A stretch of DNA of 64,000 nucleotides, taken from Halomicrobium katesii DSM 19301 (GTDB lineage Archaea; Halobacteriota; Halobacteria; Halobacteriales; Haloarculaceae). Under the pieces are notes generated by a model. It was not told the origin of the DNA. It saw only the letters and a program-made list of their open reading frames with translations, and ran no database searches. The position numbers were made by a program, and so were the translations under genes. Positions within the stretch are counted from its first letter, which is position 1; the number at the start of each line of letters is the position of its first letter. Positions 25,362-33,615 of this stretch are shown in pieces. Where the stretch lies: positions 295-64,294 of the forward strand of contig NZ_KB905379.1 in assembly GCF_000379085.1 (NCBI RefSeq), read 5' to 3'.

Positions 25362-27167
25362 CAGTATCGACCTCCGTCGTCGCGGTTGTTCAGGAGGAGG
25401 AGACCACCAGCGAGGGCGGCGAGGATGCCGAGGCTGGTACTGTTACCGAACGCGAAGCCCCCAGCGCCGCCGCGCATGTTCTGCTCGCGGGCTTCCCACT
25501 CGGCGCGCTCCTTGTTGAGTTGTTCGTACTCCTCGATCAGCTGCGTCACGTTGATGTCCGCAGTGTCGTAGGTCGTTTTCTCGATCGTCACGTTCTGTCG
25601 ACTCTCGCCGTCGGTCGTCTCGATCGAATCGACCGTGAACTCGCCGTCGAGTTCGACGAGTTGATCAGCAGTGACCACGAACTGCGGGCCGGTGATGTTG
25701 GCCGTGTCGTAGGTCGTGTTGACCTCGAACAGGCCACTGTCCGGGTTCGTCTGCGACATGAGGATACCAGTGTGCGTGGTGCCGTTAGCGGTCGTGACGT
25801 TGAACTCGCCCATGTTCGACATGGCTTCGGGACTGTTCGTCCCGAGCAGCGTCAACTGGGCAGCCGTCCACGACTGGTACTCGTCACCAGCACTGAACTC
25901 GTTCGACAGCACGTACGGGTCGACGAGATCGGTGTTGTTGATCTCGCCCGACTGGTACTCGTCGTACGTGTTGTTGGCGAGGGTGTCCATGTCCGCTTGC
26001 ACAGCGTCGTTCTGGGACTGGATTTCAGAGAACGCAGGGCCGTACTGGTCGAAATCAAGATACAGCAGCCGGTCGTGATTATCGTCCGGAGCCTTGATTT
26101 CAACACCATCAACGTAGTGCGTGTAGTTAAGAGACCCGTCAGGGTTCACGTCGTAGCTGTAAGATTCAGTCTTCGGGCCGACTGTCTTTGTGGTCGGCTT
26201 GTTACCATCGTGGAAGATTTCAAGAGCAGCGACCGAAGTAGACGAGCCGTTGGCGAGGTCGAGAGTGGTTGATCCCGTGCCAGTGTACTCAGGGTAGTGG
26301 TCCGCGTCAGGACCAGTAGTTCCAGCAACAGCAACATACCTATCCGTTGAGGAATCTACACCAGTTTCGTTTTCAGCAACGCCATGTAGGTGGTCGAAGT
26401 TAGCAACCTGTTGGCCCCACTTCTTGGCAAGATTTGCCTGTTTAGTGGCGTAGTAGTCAGCGACAGCATCTTTCGCAGCCGTCTTCGCAGCGGCCTTACT
26501 GCTGCCGTTGTTCAGCGCCCGGATGTAGGCGTTCTTGCCGATGATCCGAGCCTGCGTCTTGGTGTCCTCGAGGTAGTTGTCGAGCGTGGTCTGGTAGACC
26601 TCGCTCGAAGCCTTCTCGTTCTGAGCAGACTGGTAGATGTCGAGCTTGATCTGTTCGGCGTCCGTGTTGGTCGTGTTGAGGTCCGTTGCCGACCGGCGGC
26701 GTGCAGTCAGTGATCGTGACGCCGGGGTTCGTCATCGAGTACAGCTTGTCAACCTCGTCGCACCGGAGATCGCGGTCGCCACCAGTGTGACCGATGTTGT
26801 ACGGGACCTTGATAGCGCCCTCACCCTGCTCGAAAGACGGTTCGCCACTGCCGTGAACAGTGACCTCGAGCGTGATGTTGTCGTAGGCACCGTAGTTGTC
26901 GTACACGATGTCCTGTTCAGCACCGGGGCCGAGTTGCACCCGCTGAAGCAGGGTTTTTTCACCAACCGCGCCCGTGGCTTGGTTGGTGGAGACAGTGACC
27001 GTGAAGTCGCCAGAGATGTTACTCTGGTCGACCACGACCTTTTGCGGCCCATCAGTGTACTGATGGGAGTATTCGTTATCCGACTGGGCGACTGCCGGTG
27101 CCGGGATAACAGACCCGACGACGAGCAGCGCCACGAGCAGTCGGAGAGCGTTTTTGTGTCCGATCAT
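25361..27167 (-). pseudogene. VP4-like spike protein, broken by a +1 frameshift
   Basis: The first segment (27167 to about 26705) has a signal peptide 'MIGHKNALRLLVALLVVGSV' ending at AVAQ-SDNEY and a beta-rich start. At 26704-26706 the frame must shift by one base; from there the second frame runs stop-free to 25361 ('TDLNTTNTDAEQIKLDIYQS' onward), through a helical/coiled region ('EEYEQLNKERAEWEAREQ') to a C-terminal anchor 'LGILAALAGGLLLLN' and a short basic end. The joined protein is about 600 residues, a typical size and topology for a pleolipovirus spike. There is no start codon for the second part before ATG 26149. Confidence 0.82.
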
Positions 27168-27171
27168 GGCT

Positions 27172-27570
27172 TTACTGGACCGCGACTCCCCAGGAGACGA
27201 CCGTCGCAGCGAACGCCAGTTGCATCCCGAGCGGGTCGCCCAGACTGACGAGGAAGTCGTTCACTTCGGTCACGTACTGCTGGCCGAGGATCACAGCCGG
27301 ACCGGTAGCGATCGCGATCTGTTCCCACAGTTCGTAGTGTTCGAACCGCTTGGTCTCGCTCGAGGCGAACGCCGCAGCGAACGCACCCAGCGAGACCATC
27401 ACGCCGTGCTGCGTCGTCAGCGTGTAGGAGATCCACGGGAGTTCGACCGTTGTGATCCCGCCGAACTGGTAGAGGCTGGCGAGGATGAACGCGACCGAGA
27501 GCGTCGCCGGGAGCGTACGCACGTTCATGTAGTCGCTGACCATCCCCTTCGCGCGGTTCTGGTAGCTCAT
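27172..27570 (-). CDS. VP3-like internal membrane protein
   Basis: A 132-residue protein with four hydrophobic helices ('LPATLSVAFILASLYQFGG', 'GVMVSLGAFAAAFA', 'IAIATGPAVILGQQYV', 'MQLAFAATVVSWGVAV'). It lies directly before the spike gene (4-bp gap), the conserved VP3-VP4 order of pleolipoviruses, where VP3 is the membrane protein inside the vesicle envelope. Its ATG overlaps the upstream TGA. Confidence 0.75.
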   Translation of the reverse strand: MSYQNRAKGMVSDYMNVRTLPATLSVAFILASLYQFGGITTVELPWISYTLTTQHGVMVSLGAFAAAFASSETKRFEHYELWEQIAIATGPAVILGQQYVTEVNDFLVSLGDPLGMQLAFAATVVSWGVAVQ

Positions 27571-27935
27571 TCGCCACCACCCAGCTGACGGACCTCCCAG
27601 ATGTCGTACTCGCGTTCCTCACCGTCCTCGGTCTCGAAGGTGCCAGTCTCCTCGGTGTGGCGGATACCGACAACGTCGCCCTCACCGAGATCGTTGTCTT
27701 CGAGCTGGCGATCGATCTGGGAATTCGACCACATCGCGACCACGTCGCCGATACCACGGGCCAACTCGATCACCGTGGTGTCGTACTTGCCGCAGTTGGG
27801 CGTGAGGTCACGAATCTCGCCGACCACGTCCTCTCCCTGGTCGAGTTCGATCCACTCACTGTCGTACTCGTCGTCCTGCGTGTTCGTATCGACCGGTTCG
27901 AGATCGTCGAAGGATGGCGTCTCTTGGGTTGCCAT
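27567..27935 (-). CDS. Acidic small protein at the head of the viral structural block
   Basis: A 122-residue protein starting 'MATQETPSFDDLEPVDTNTQ'. It is acidic and looks like a small OB/SH3-type beta domain ('EWIELDQGEDVVGEIRDL', 'GDVVAMWSNSQIDRQL', 'EGDVVGIRHT'). I do not recognise the family. An upstream in-frame extension reads into the insertion element, so the ATG at 27935 is preferred. It is probably the first gene of the VP3-VP8 transcript. Confidence 0.65.
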   Translation of the reverse strand: MATQETPSFDDLEPVDTNTQDDEYDSEWIELDQGEDVVGEIRDLTPNCGKYDTTVIELARGIGDVVAMWSNSQIDRQLEDNDLGEGDVVGIRHTEETGTFETEDGEEREYDIWEVRQLGGGE

Positions 27936-28021
27936 ACGAGAGTAGAAAGAGAGGACGCTCTTGCTCAAGCTAGCGAAAAGACTCCGTTGTATGGAAAGCA
28001 TCCCGTCTCCTGCTATCAGCT

Positions 28022-28995
28022 GTGACCAAACAACCAGCATTCGGCGGGATGCTTCAGCAACTTGTATCGCTTGGCGCTTTGGAGTTTCGGCCCGAGCCGC
28101 TCGACGCCATCGTCGAGCGGCGTCTCAAGACCATCTGGGAACAGGCACCCTGTCCTGATTGTGGCGCGACAACCATCCGAACCTACGACGATCTCGACCG
28201 TATCTGGTGCCGTGGCTGCGGCTTCATGAGTACCTACACGCTCGGTACACCGTTCTACGACGCGGAACTCGCCCCCGGCGAGTTCCTCGTCGCCTTCGTC
28301 CTCTACGCTGATTCGTTGCTCAGCATCAATCAAATTGCTTCCCTACTTGATCGGGCATACAACACGATTCACTCGGCGATTCGTGACGTGGAAGCCGCGT
28401 TCCAGCGCGGCTTCCCCGTCGTCTGGGATCGCATCGATCACACTCTCGACGGGCCAACGCAGGTCGATGAAACCCAGCAGGTCTGCTCTGGGTACAAGGG
28501 ACGCGACCCACCGCGGGACGGTCTGTCCCGCGGCGGGTCGCCAGAGGGCGGTCGCACACGCTGGAGCGGTGAGCAGGGTGATGAACTGACGCTCGTCGCG
28601 GCCTGCCGCGACGTGCTTCGCGTGGTTTCTGCTGAGGAAGGAACGAAGTTCAAGGACGAACTCAAGCCAGTGATCGAAGAAGCTGAAGACCTCTCCCAGC
28701 GACTGGGAGAGGTCTGGACGGATGAGTACCCGCCGTATCAACAGATGGAGCACGACCACAGAACGGTGGTTCACGACGAAGCATACGTCTCAGATGCGGG
28801 TGTTCACACCAACTAAGCTGAGTGTCTCTGGTCGTTGTTGCAACCGTGGATCGAGAAATTCCGCGGCCTGTCCAAGCAGGGCTTGGAACAGGCCGCTCGT
28901 ACCTACGGCTTCCTGCGGTCATTGAATCTCGCTGGCGCACCAATCCACGGACTCGTTGACTGCTTCGCTGCCGATATTTTTCGCCAGTCTGCGTA
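28022..28995 (+). pseudogene. IS1595-type (ISH4-like) transposase with in-frame TAA
   Basis: From GTG 28022 the frame reads a zinc-ribbon N-terminus ('CPDCGATTIRTYDDLDRIWC', 'RGCGF'), then the ISXO2-like DDE domain ('TQVDETQQVCSGYKG', 'WTDEYPPYQQMEHDHRTVVH'). At 28814-28816 TAA replaces the expected Gln codon of 'HTN-x-AECLWSLLQPWIEKF'; the same frame then continues to a second TAA at 28993-28995. The catalytic Glu lies beyond the first stop, so the product is probably inactive. A 9-bp inverted match (GACGCTCTT at 27954, reverse at 28994-29002) may mark the element ends, at low confidence. Confidence 0.8.
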
Positions 28996-29422
28996 AGAGC
29001 GTCATCAGAAATCGTGGTGTCGCTTCTCGTTCAACAAACTCTAAGTCGATCTAGTCGATATTATCGCTGAGGCGGTCGTTTTCGGGCATAGATCACTTTG
29101 AAAACGAACCGCCTCACTTTTTATCCGTATCTGAACACCGCCGGCTGTCGACGGCAAACTGCGATACCACGAGCGCGATAGTCATCAACGGTATACAGTC
29201 ACCGACGAGGAGGAACTCTTCCACCATCTCCAACAACAGGGCCAGCCGACCGTCCAGTCGCTCTCAGAGACACCACTGACTCGCCAGCACTTCACCCCGA
29301 TCCCACTCACACAAAGACCACGGATGGGGCCTATCCAGATGGGGACGACGACCGCCTGCGCCTACTCTCGGAAACGATCGAATCACAGACAGTGTCGATA
29401 CCGTCGAGAACGGAGCGGCCGT
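28996..29422. other. Scar region right of the insertion element
   Basis: The stretch holds a hairpin (GAGGCGGTCGTTTTC at 29069 pairing with 29100-29115) and, at 29128-29143, TATCTGAACACCGCCG, identical to the right end of the palindromic element at 48183-48198. No tRNA or att repeat could be recognised. See also the coding-like fragment at 29147. Confidence 0.5.
29147..29332 (+). pseudogene. Unidentified coding-like remnant
   Basis: The frame 'VDGKLRYHERDSHQRYTVTD' then 'EEELFHHLQQQGQPTV' shows normal amino-acid composition and codon use but has no start and runs into low-quality sequence. I cannot assign a family. It may be the tail of a gene cut when the mobile elements inserted. Confidence 0.3.
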
Positions 29423-30370
29423 TCACTCGATCGCGTCCGTCGCGGCACCGTCTGGAGCCGGAGTCGATCCCGTGTCGCTCGCGTTCCAGTACGCTTCGAG
29501 CGGGCCGTCGACACCGGTCAGCTGGACCCACGCCTGAGCGGTGATACCGAGGACGACAATCGAGACCACCGCAGACTCCAGCGAGAGGATCGCCTGGCTG
29601 GCCAGGAACGTCGGCGACTGGAACGTCGCGTCCGGCGTGAGCTGTCCGAAAAGCAGGCTAAAGGCTATGTTCACCCCGTAGGGGACGACGAGTGCGAGTC
29701 CCAGTCGCAGTCGGTTGCCGGCGGCGACGCGCCAGCTCCGAACGAACGCCGACGGGACCGACGCGTCCCGGACGACGATCTCGTGATCGACGAAGGCGAA
29801 CACCACGACGACGACACCGATCGGAAGGGTCGCCAGCAAGAACATCGGGACCAGGAGCAGCGGCGCGTACCACGAACCGACGAGTGTCGTCTGCAGTGAT
29901 TCCGGGAGCACCAGGAACACCCCGATCGCCGCCAGAAAGACGGCGATTATACTGAGCATCGTCAGAACAAATATGGCAGTCATCTTCAACAGGGAGGCGA
30001 CGAACAGCCGCAGCGTCGCCCAGCCAAGCGATCGAAAGATCAGCTGTTCGGGGATGTGGTCGCGCCCGTCGTCGACGAGCGCACGAACGGCGACGACCTG
30101 GATGGGGACCGTGAGTATCCCGCCGGTGAGTCCACCCAGCAGCGCAGCGCCTGCCGACGCCAACGCCGGGAGCGCCGTCCCGGGTGCCGGCGTGTTGGCC
30201 GGTGTCATCGCTCCGCTCGTACCGAGAGGAATATACGTCGTCGCCAGCACCCACACGAACGCGCCCTGGAGGACGCTCGCAACGAAGAGCGTCGCCACGA
30301 GGAGAGCGCCGTTTCGCGAGAGCGCGCGTGCGAGACCGCCGGTGATCGTCTGTCGAACGTGGAGGGCCAT
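29423..30370 (-). CDS. Multi-helix membrane protein (DUF7847-like), copy 1
   Basis: A 315-residue integral membrane protein with about six helices, e.g. 'GALLVATLFVASVLQGAFVW', 'TAIFVLTMLSIIAVFLAAIG' and 'LLLVPMFLLATLPIGVVVVV'. The pattern 'FAFVDHEIVVRDASVPSAFV' followed by 'SWRVAAGNRLRLG' recurs in the protein at 31507. I place it in the haloarchaeal DUF7847-type family from overall pattern. The start at 30370 ('MALHVRQT') aligns with that of the paralogue. Confidence 0.65.
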   Translation of the reverse strand: MALHVRQTITGGLARALSRNGALLVATLFVASVLQGAFVWVLATTYIPLGTSGAMTPANTPAPGTALPALASAGAALLGGLTGGILTVPIQVVAVRALVDDGRDHIPEQLIFRSLGWATLRLFVASLLKMTAIFVLTMLSIIAVFLAAIGVFLVLPESLQTTLVGSWYAPLLLVPMFLLATLPIGVVVVVFAFVDHEIVVRDASVPSAFVRSWRVAAGNRLRLGLALVVPYGVNIAFSLLFGQLTPDATFQSPTFLASQAILSLESAVVSIVVLGITAQAWVQLTGVDGPLEAYWNASDTGSTPAPDGAATDAIE

Positions 30371-30670
30371 GCCGCGGGATTTGTCACCCGCTGAGTTCAA
30401 TTCTACGGACTGTCTCCGTGTCGGAACAGTCGACCGGCAGGAGCGTCTCCGGCACAGATCCGTCCAGCGTGGCGAGGGCGGCCGGTGTCTGTAGGCCAGA
30501 AAGGGACCGCGGCGATCTGAGACTGCTGGCTGTCACTGTTTCAAAATATTCGCGACCACGGGGTCGCAACAGTCTGTACAGACGTACAGCCGGCAGTATG
30601 AGCACCACCCGATTTTCCGAGCTGGAAAAGAAGTGGTAGCTATTACTTGGTCCGTCCAGAAGGGCCGACC
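30371..30670. other. Divergent intergenic region
   Basis: About 300 bp between the DUF7847-like gene and the HTH gene. It contains AT-rich promoter-like stretches ('TTCAAAATATTCGCG' near 30540). No gene seen. Confidence 0.45.
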
Positions 30671-31018
30671 GTGAGTGAGGATCCCGCCGACGAGGATATC
30701 TTCGCACTCCTCGACGACGAGTACGCACGGGAGATCCTTACTCAGACGAGTGTCGAACCGATGTCAGCCAAAACGTTGAGCGACCGATGTGACGCGTCCT
30801 TGCCGACGATCTACCGGCGGACGGAACGGCTCGTCGAGTGTGACCTGCTCGTAGAACAGACGAAAGTGCGACAGAACGGCCACCACTACACTGTCTTCGA
30901 GGCGTGTCTCGATCGACTCACCGTCGAACTCGACGAGGGAGAGCTCTCGGTGACGATCGACGCGGGCGAACCCGAGGACCCCGCCGACCGCTTTACCAAC
31001 CTCTGGGAGGGGATCTAA
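30671..31018 (+). CDS. Winged-helix transcriptional regulator
   Basis: A 115-residue ArsR-like protein: 'FALLDDEYAREILTQTSVEP', 'MSAKTLSDRCDASLPTIYRR' (helix-turn-helix) and 'TERLVECDLLVEQTKV' (wing). I chose the GTG at 30671; a TTG eight codons upstream is possible. The C-terminus 'ADRFTNLWEGI' is typical for the family. It is followed by one base and the ATG of a membrane protein, a pairing common in haloarchaea. Confidence 0.8.
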   Translation: MSEDPADEDIFALLDDEYAREILTQTSVEPMSAKTLSDRCDASLPTIYRRTERLVECDLLVEQTKVRQNGHHYTVFEACLDRLTVELDEGELSVTIDAGEPEDPADRFTNLWEGI

Positions 31019-31019
31019 C

Positions 31020-31346
31020 ATGATACAAACCGGCAGCACGGGACTGTACGCACACTACCTCGCGCTACTGGCAGTAACGCTGCTGGGCCTGGTGCTCAGT
31101 TTCGCGATCGTGTTCCAGGCGTATCGCGGGTACCGGCGCAACGACAGCCAACCGATGCTGTTGCTCGCGGTCGGACTGGTCTTGCTCACGGTCGTCCCCT
31201 TCGTGGTCTCGTTGGTCGTCACGTCGGCCGGAACTGTCCTCGGCTTCGGGCCGATCGTCTACAGCTACTACGTTCCGATTCTCACCAGGACGATCGAGGT
31301 CGTCGGCCTCGTCACCATCCTCTACTCCCTGTACCGCCGCACCTAA
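31020..31346 (+). CDS. Three-to-four-helix membrane protein (DUF7521-like)
   Basis: A 108-residue protein with helices 'YLALLAVTLLGLVLSFAIVF', 'MLLLAVGLVLLTVVPFVVSL' and 'IEVVGLVTILYSLY'. Located one base after the winged-helix gene, so co-transcribed. The regulator/membrane-protein pairing suggests a membrane sensor acting on the regulator. This is inference. Confidence 0.7.
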   Translation: MIQTGSTGLYAHYLALLAVTLLGLVLSFAIVFQAYRGYRRNDSQPMLLLAVGLVLLTVVPFVVSLVVTSAGTVLGFGPIVYSYYVPILTRTIEVVGLVTILYSLYRRT

Positions 31347-31506
31347 TTCGGCGGCGTGGGGAGCCACTACGGCCGTCACCAGTTCGAAGGCTACCGGAGT
31401 GCTTGTTCAAACTAGTGATTTTACCTCTAAAAAGAGACTGTGTCTCTGGGTGGATCCGTTTGAGGAGCAGATGAGCACCCGAAGTGACGGACCGTTCCCG
31501 ACGGCG

Positions 31507-32271
31507 TCAGGCCGTGAACTCGTCGTAGACCGCGACGGAGAACGTCAGCGAGAACGCCGAGACGACGCTCCCGACGACCGCTGCCAGGAGGCCGACGACG
31601 ACGAGCAGCGGGATCGAGAGCGACGGCAGGCCGTACGCCGCCGCTTCGGGCGTCGCCAGCACCGACAGGCCGCCGTAGAGTCCGCCGGCCACTCCGCCGA
31701 CGAGCACCGCGATCACCAGATAGCCGATCGTTCCGAGCAGATTCGCCCGGACGACGCGGTAGCTCCGCGCGAACGCAGCGATCGCGGACTCCCCGTCGAC
31801 GACGATGGCCTGTCCGTAGAACTGGACGAAGAACGTCACGAGGAGGTACAGGAGGCCGACGATGGCGACGACGGCGAGGAGCACCAGTCCGGTACTGCCG
31901 TGGCCCAGCAACGCGCCGACGCCAGCGAACACGGCGACGACGCCGAGCACGCCGTTGACGACCAGTAGGAGGACGTAGGCGATCAGCAACTGCACGTAGT
32001 TCGACTTCCCGTCGGCGAAGAACCGCGACAGCGAACTCCGGCCCCGCAGTGCCTCGTCGGCCATGCCGAACATCCCGCCCTGGATGAAGGGCGTCACGAC
32101 GAGGAAGACGCCGGAGACGCCAAGCGAGACCAGCGAGGAGAGGAGCGGCGCTGTCGACTGCAACAGCAGCTGGGGGAGCAACAGTACGAACACGATCAGC
32201 TGGGGGACCAACAGCCCGGGGGCACGCTTGAGTGCGCCGGGCGTACGTTGGAGTGCTTGGAGGACACCCAT
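31507..32271 (-). CDS. Multi-helix membrane protein (DUF7847-like), copy 2
   Basis: A 254-residue protein with about six membrane helices ('LLVPQLIVFVLLLPQLLL', 'VNGVLGVVAVFAGVGALLG', 'LVLLAVVAIVGLLYLLVTFF'). It shares with the protein at 29423 the motif 'FYGQAIVVDGESAIAAFARS' followed by 'YRVVRANLLG'. The real start is the ATG at 32271 ('MGVLQALQRT'); the much longer open frame upstream is poor coding sequence. The function is unknown. The two paralogues flank the HTH/DUF7521 pair. Confidence 0.7.
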   Translation of the reverse strand: MGVLQALQRTPGALKRAPGLLVPQLIVFVLLLPQLLLQSTAPLLSSLVSLGVSGVFLVVTPFIQGGMFGMADEALRGRSSLSRFFADGKSNYVQLLIAYVLLLVVNGVLGVVAVFAGVGALLGHGSTGLVLLAVVAIVGLLYLLVTFFVQFYGQAIVVDGESAIAAFARSYRVVRANLLGTIGYLVIAVLVGGVAGGLYGGLSVLATPEAAAYGLPSLSIPLLVVVGLLAAVVGSVVSAFSLTFSVAVYDEFTA

Positions 32272-32630
32272 AGATAGCCAGAGGCCGTCCGACGGCATAA
32301 CCCCGGCCGCCGGTTTTCCGAGCCAGAAAACCGTCGCTGGGGACGGCGTCCGGTCGTCTCCAAGCGTCCTCATGTCGAGACGGCTGGCCCAACCGGCGCT
32401 GTCGCTCATTCTCGGTCCGTCTCCGTGTACGCGTCCAGGCCGCGCTGCTGTGGACCCTTCGGTGGCTATCGGGGCGTCGTCCGACCCGTCCGGTGGCCGT
32501 GACGCTCGCCGATCGATCGCCGGCTCTCGGTACTGGAGCCGAATGCAACTGACGGTTCCGTGGGTGACGCGGGGACGATGCCGACGGTATCGCGACGGAA
32601 ACGCCGGCACACGGCCACCGCGACCGGCAG
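32272..32630. other. Intergenic stretch without recognised gene
   Basis: About 360 bp with long open frames that have no coding character. Nothing specific was recognised apart from possible promoters for the flanking minus-strand gene. Confidence 0.45.
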
Positions 32631-32756
32631 TTACAGCGCTCCCGCGAAGGTCAGCAGGTCGATGGCGACGATGAAAAGCACCACGAGGATGGCAACGAGG
32701 ATGATCGTCTTGAGAAACCACGGCATCGACTGTTCACCAGTGCCCGTATCGCTCAT
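32631..32756 (-). CDS. 41-residue single-helix membrane protein
   Basis: ATG at 32756 begins 'MSDTGTGEQSMPWFLKTIIL' and continues with one membrane helix 'VAILVVLFIVAIDLLTFAG' to TAA at 32631-32633. Such tiny single-helix proteins are common beside respiratory genes in haloarchaea. It lies between a DUF7847-like gene and the regulator facing the oxidase block. It may be an assembly or accessory peptide. Confidence 0.6.
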   Translation of the reverse strand: MSDTGTGEQSMPWFLKTIILVAILVVLFIVAIDLLTFAGAL

Positions 32757-32865
32757 ACCACACCGTCGGGGAGTCGACTACGTGAATCCTCCGTTGGCCC
32801 AGGACAACCGCCAGTCGACGGGGAGACCGAAAGAGACTGGCCCCTCGGGGAATCAGTACAGCTAG

Positions 32866-33582
32866 ATGCGGGAGTTCGTCTTCACACTGAACTACGCGAA
32901 GGGGGCCGACGCCGTGATGGACGTGTTCATCGACGCTCCCGAGATGCACGCGACGACGCTGATCTGTCCGATGACCGACAGCGAGTTCTGGCGGCTGGAT
33001 CGTCTCAGCGGTGGCCCGAAGTCCGTCGAGCGAGCGGCCGGGCTGCTCACGGGCGACGAGTACGGCGGGTTCTCGATCAGCGACAGGCGCTGTGGCGGCG
33101 ATCGCCACAGCGAGGTGCTCGCGTCCTCGGGCGGCCAGGCGACGGTGTACACACACGTCGTCGACGCGAGCAGCTGTGACTCCGTCTCGCTGGTCGCGAA
33201 CCGCTACCTGCCGGGTGCGGTCCTCATCGAAGTCACGCGCCGAGGGACAGAGGAGCGCTGGCGCGTCCTGATGCAGACCGACGAGCGGATCGGACTGCTC
33301 TACGACACGATCTGCGGGAAGCTCAGGGAGGGAATCACCTTCCGGTTCGAACACCTCGAAGCGGTCACGACGCCCCCGACGGACCCGCTGGCTTCGCTGT
33401 CGCTGCGCCCCGAACAGCGCCGTGTGCTCGAACTCGCAGCGGAGATGGGGTACTACGAGACGCCGCGGGAAACGACGCTAGAAGCGATCGCGTCGCGGCT
33501 CGACGAGCCCCGCTCGACCGTCTCGTACCGACTCAGGCGAGCCGAGGCGGAACTGGTCGACGCCTTCCTCTCGTCGACGTGA
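32866..33582 (+). CDS. HTH-10 (Bat-type) transcriptional regulator
   Basis: A 238-residue protein with an N-terminal haloarchaeal sensory domain ('CPMTDSEFWRLDRLSGGPKS', 'CGGDRHSEVLASSGGQAT') and a C-terminal HTH-10 domain 'LSLRPEQRRVLELAAEMGYY' plus 'TLEAIASRLDEPRSTVSYRL'. The domain type is that of the bacterio-opsin activator and DmsR. It converges tail-to-tail with the oxidase operon (33 bp apart) and is a candidate regulator of respiration. Confidence 0.85.
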   Translation: MREFVFTLNYAKGADAVMDVFIDAPEMHATTLICPMTDSEFWRLDRLSGGPKSVERAAGLLTGDEYGGFSISDRRCGGDRHSEVLASSGGQATVYTHVVDASSCDSVSLVANRYLPGAVLIEVTRRGTEERWRVLMQTDERIGLLYDTICGKLREGITFRFEHLEAVTTPPTDPLASLSLRPEQRRVLELAAEMGYYETPRETTLEAIASRLDEPRSTVSYRLRRAEAELVDAFLSST

Positions 33583-33615
33583 CGGCGGCTCGGTCCCGAT
33601 CGAGAGGGTCGCAGA

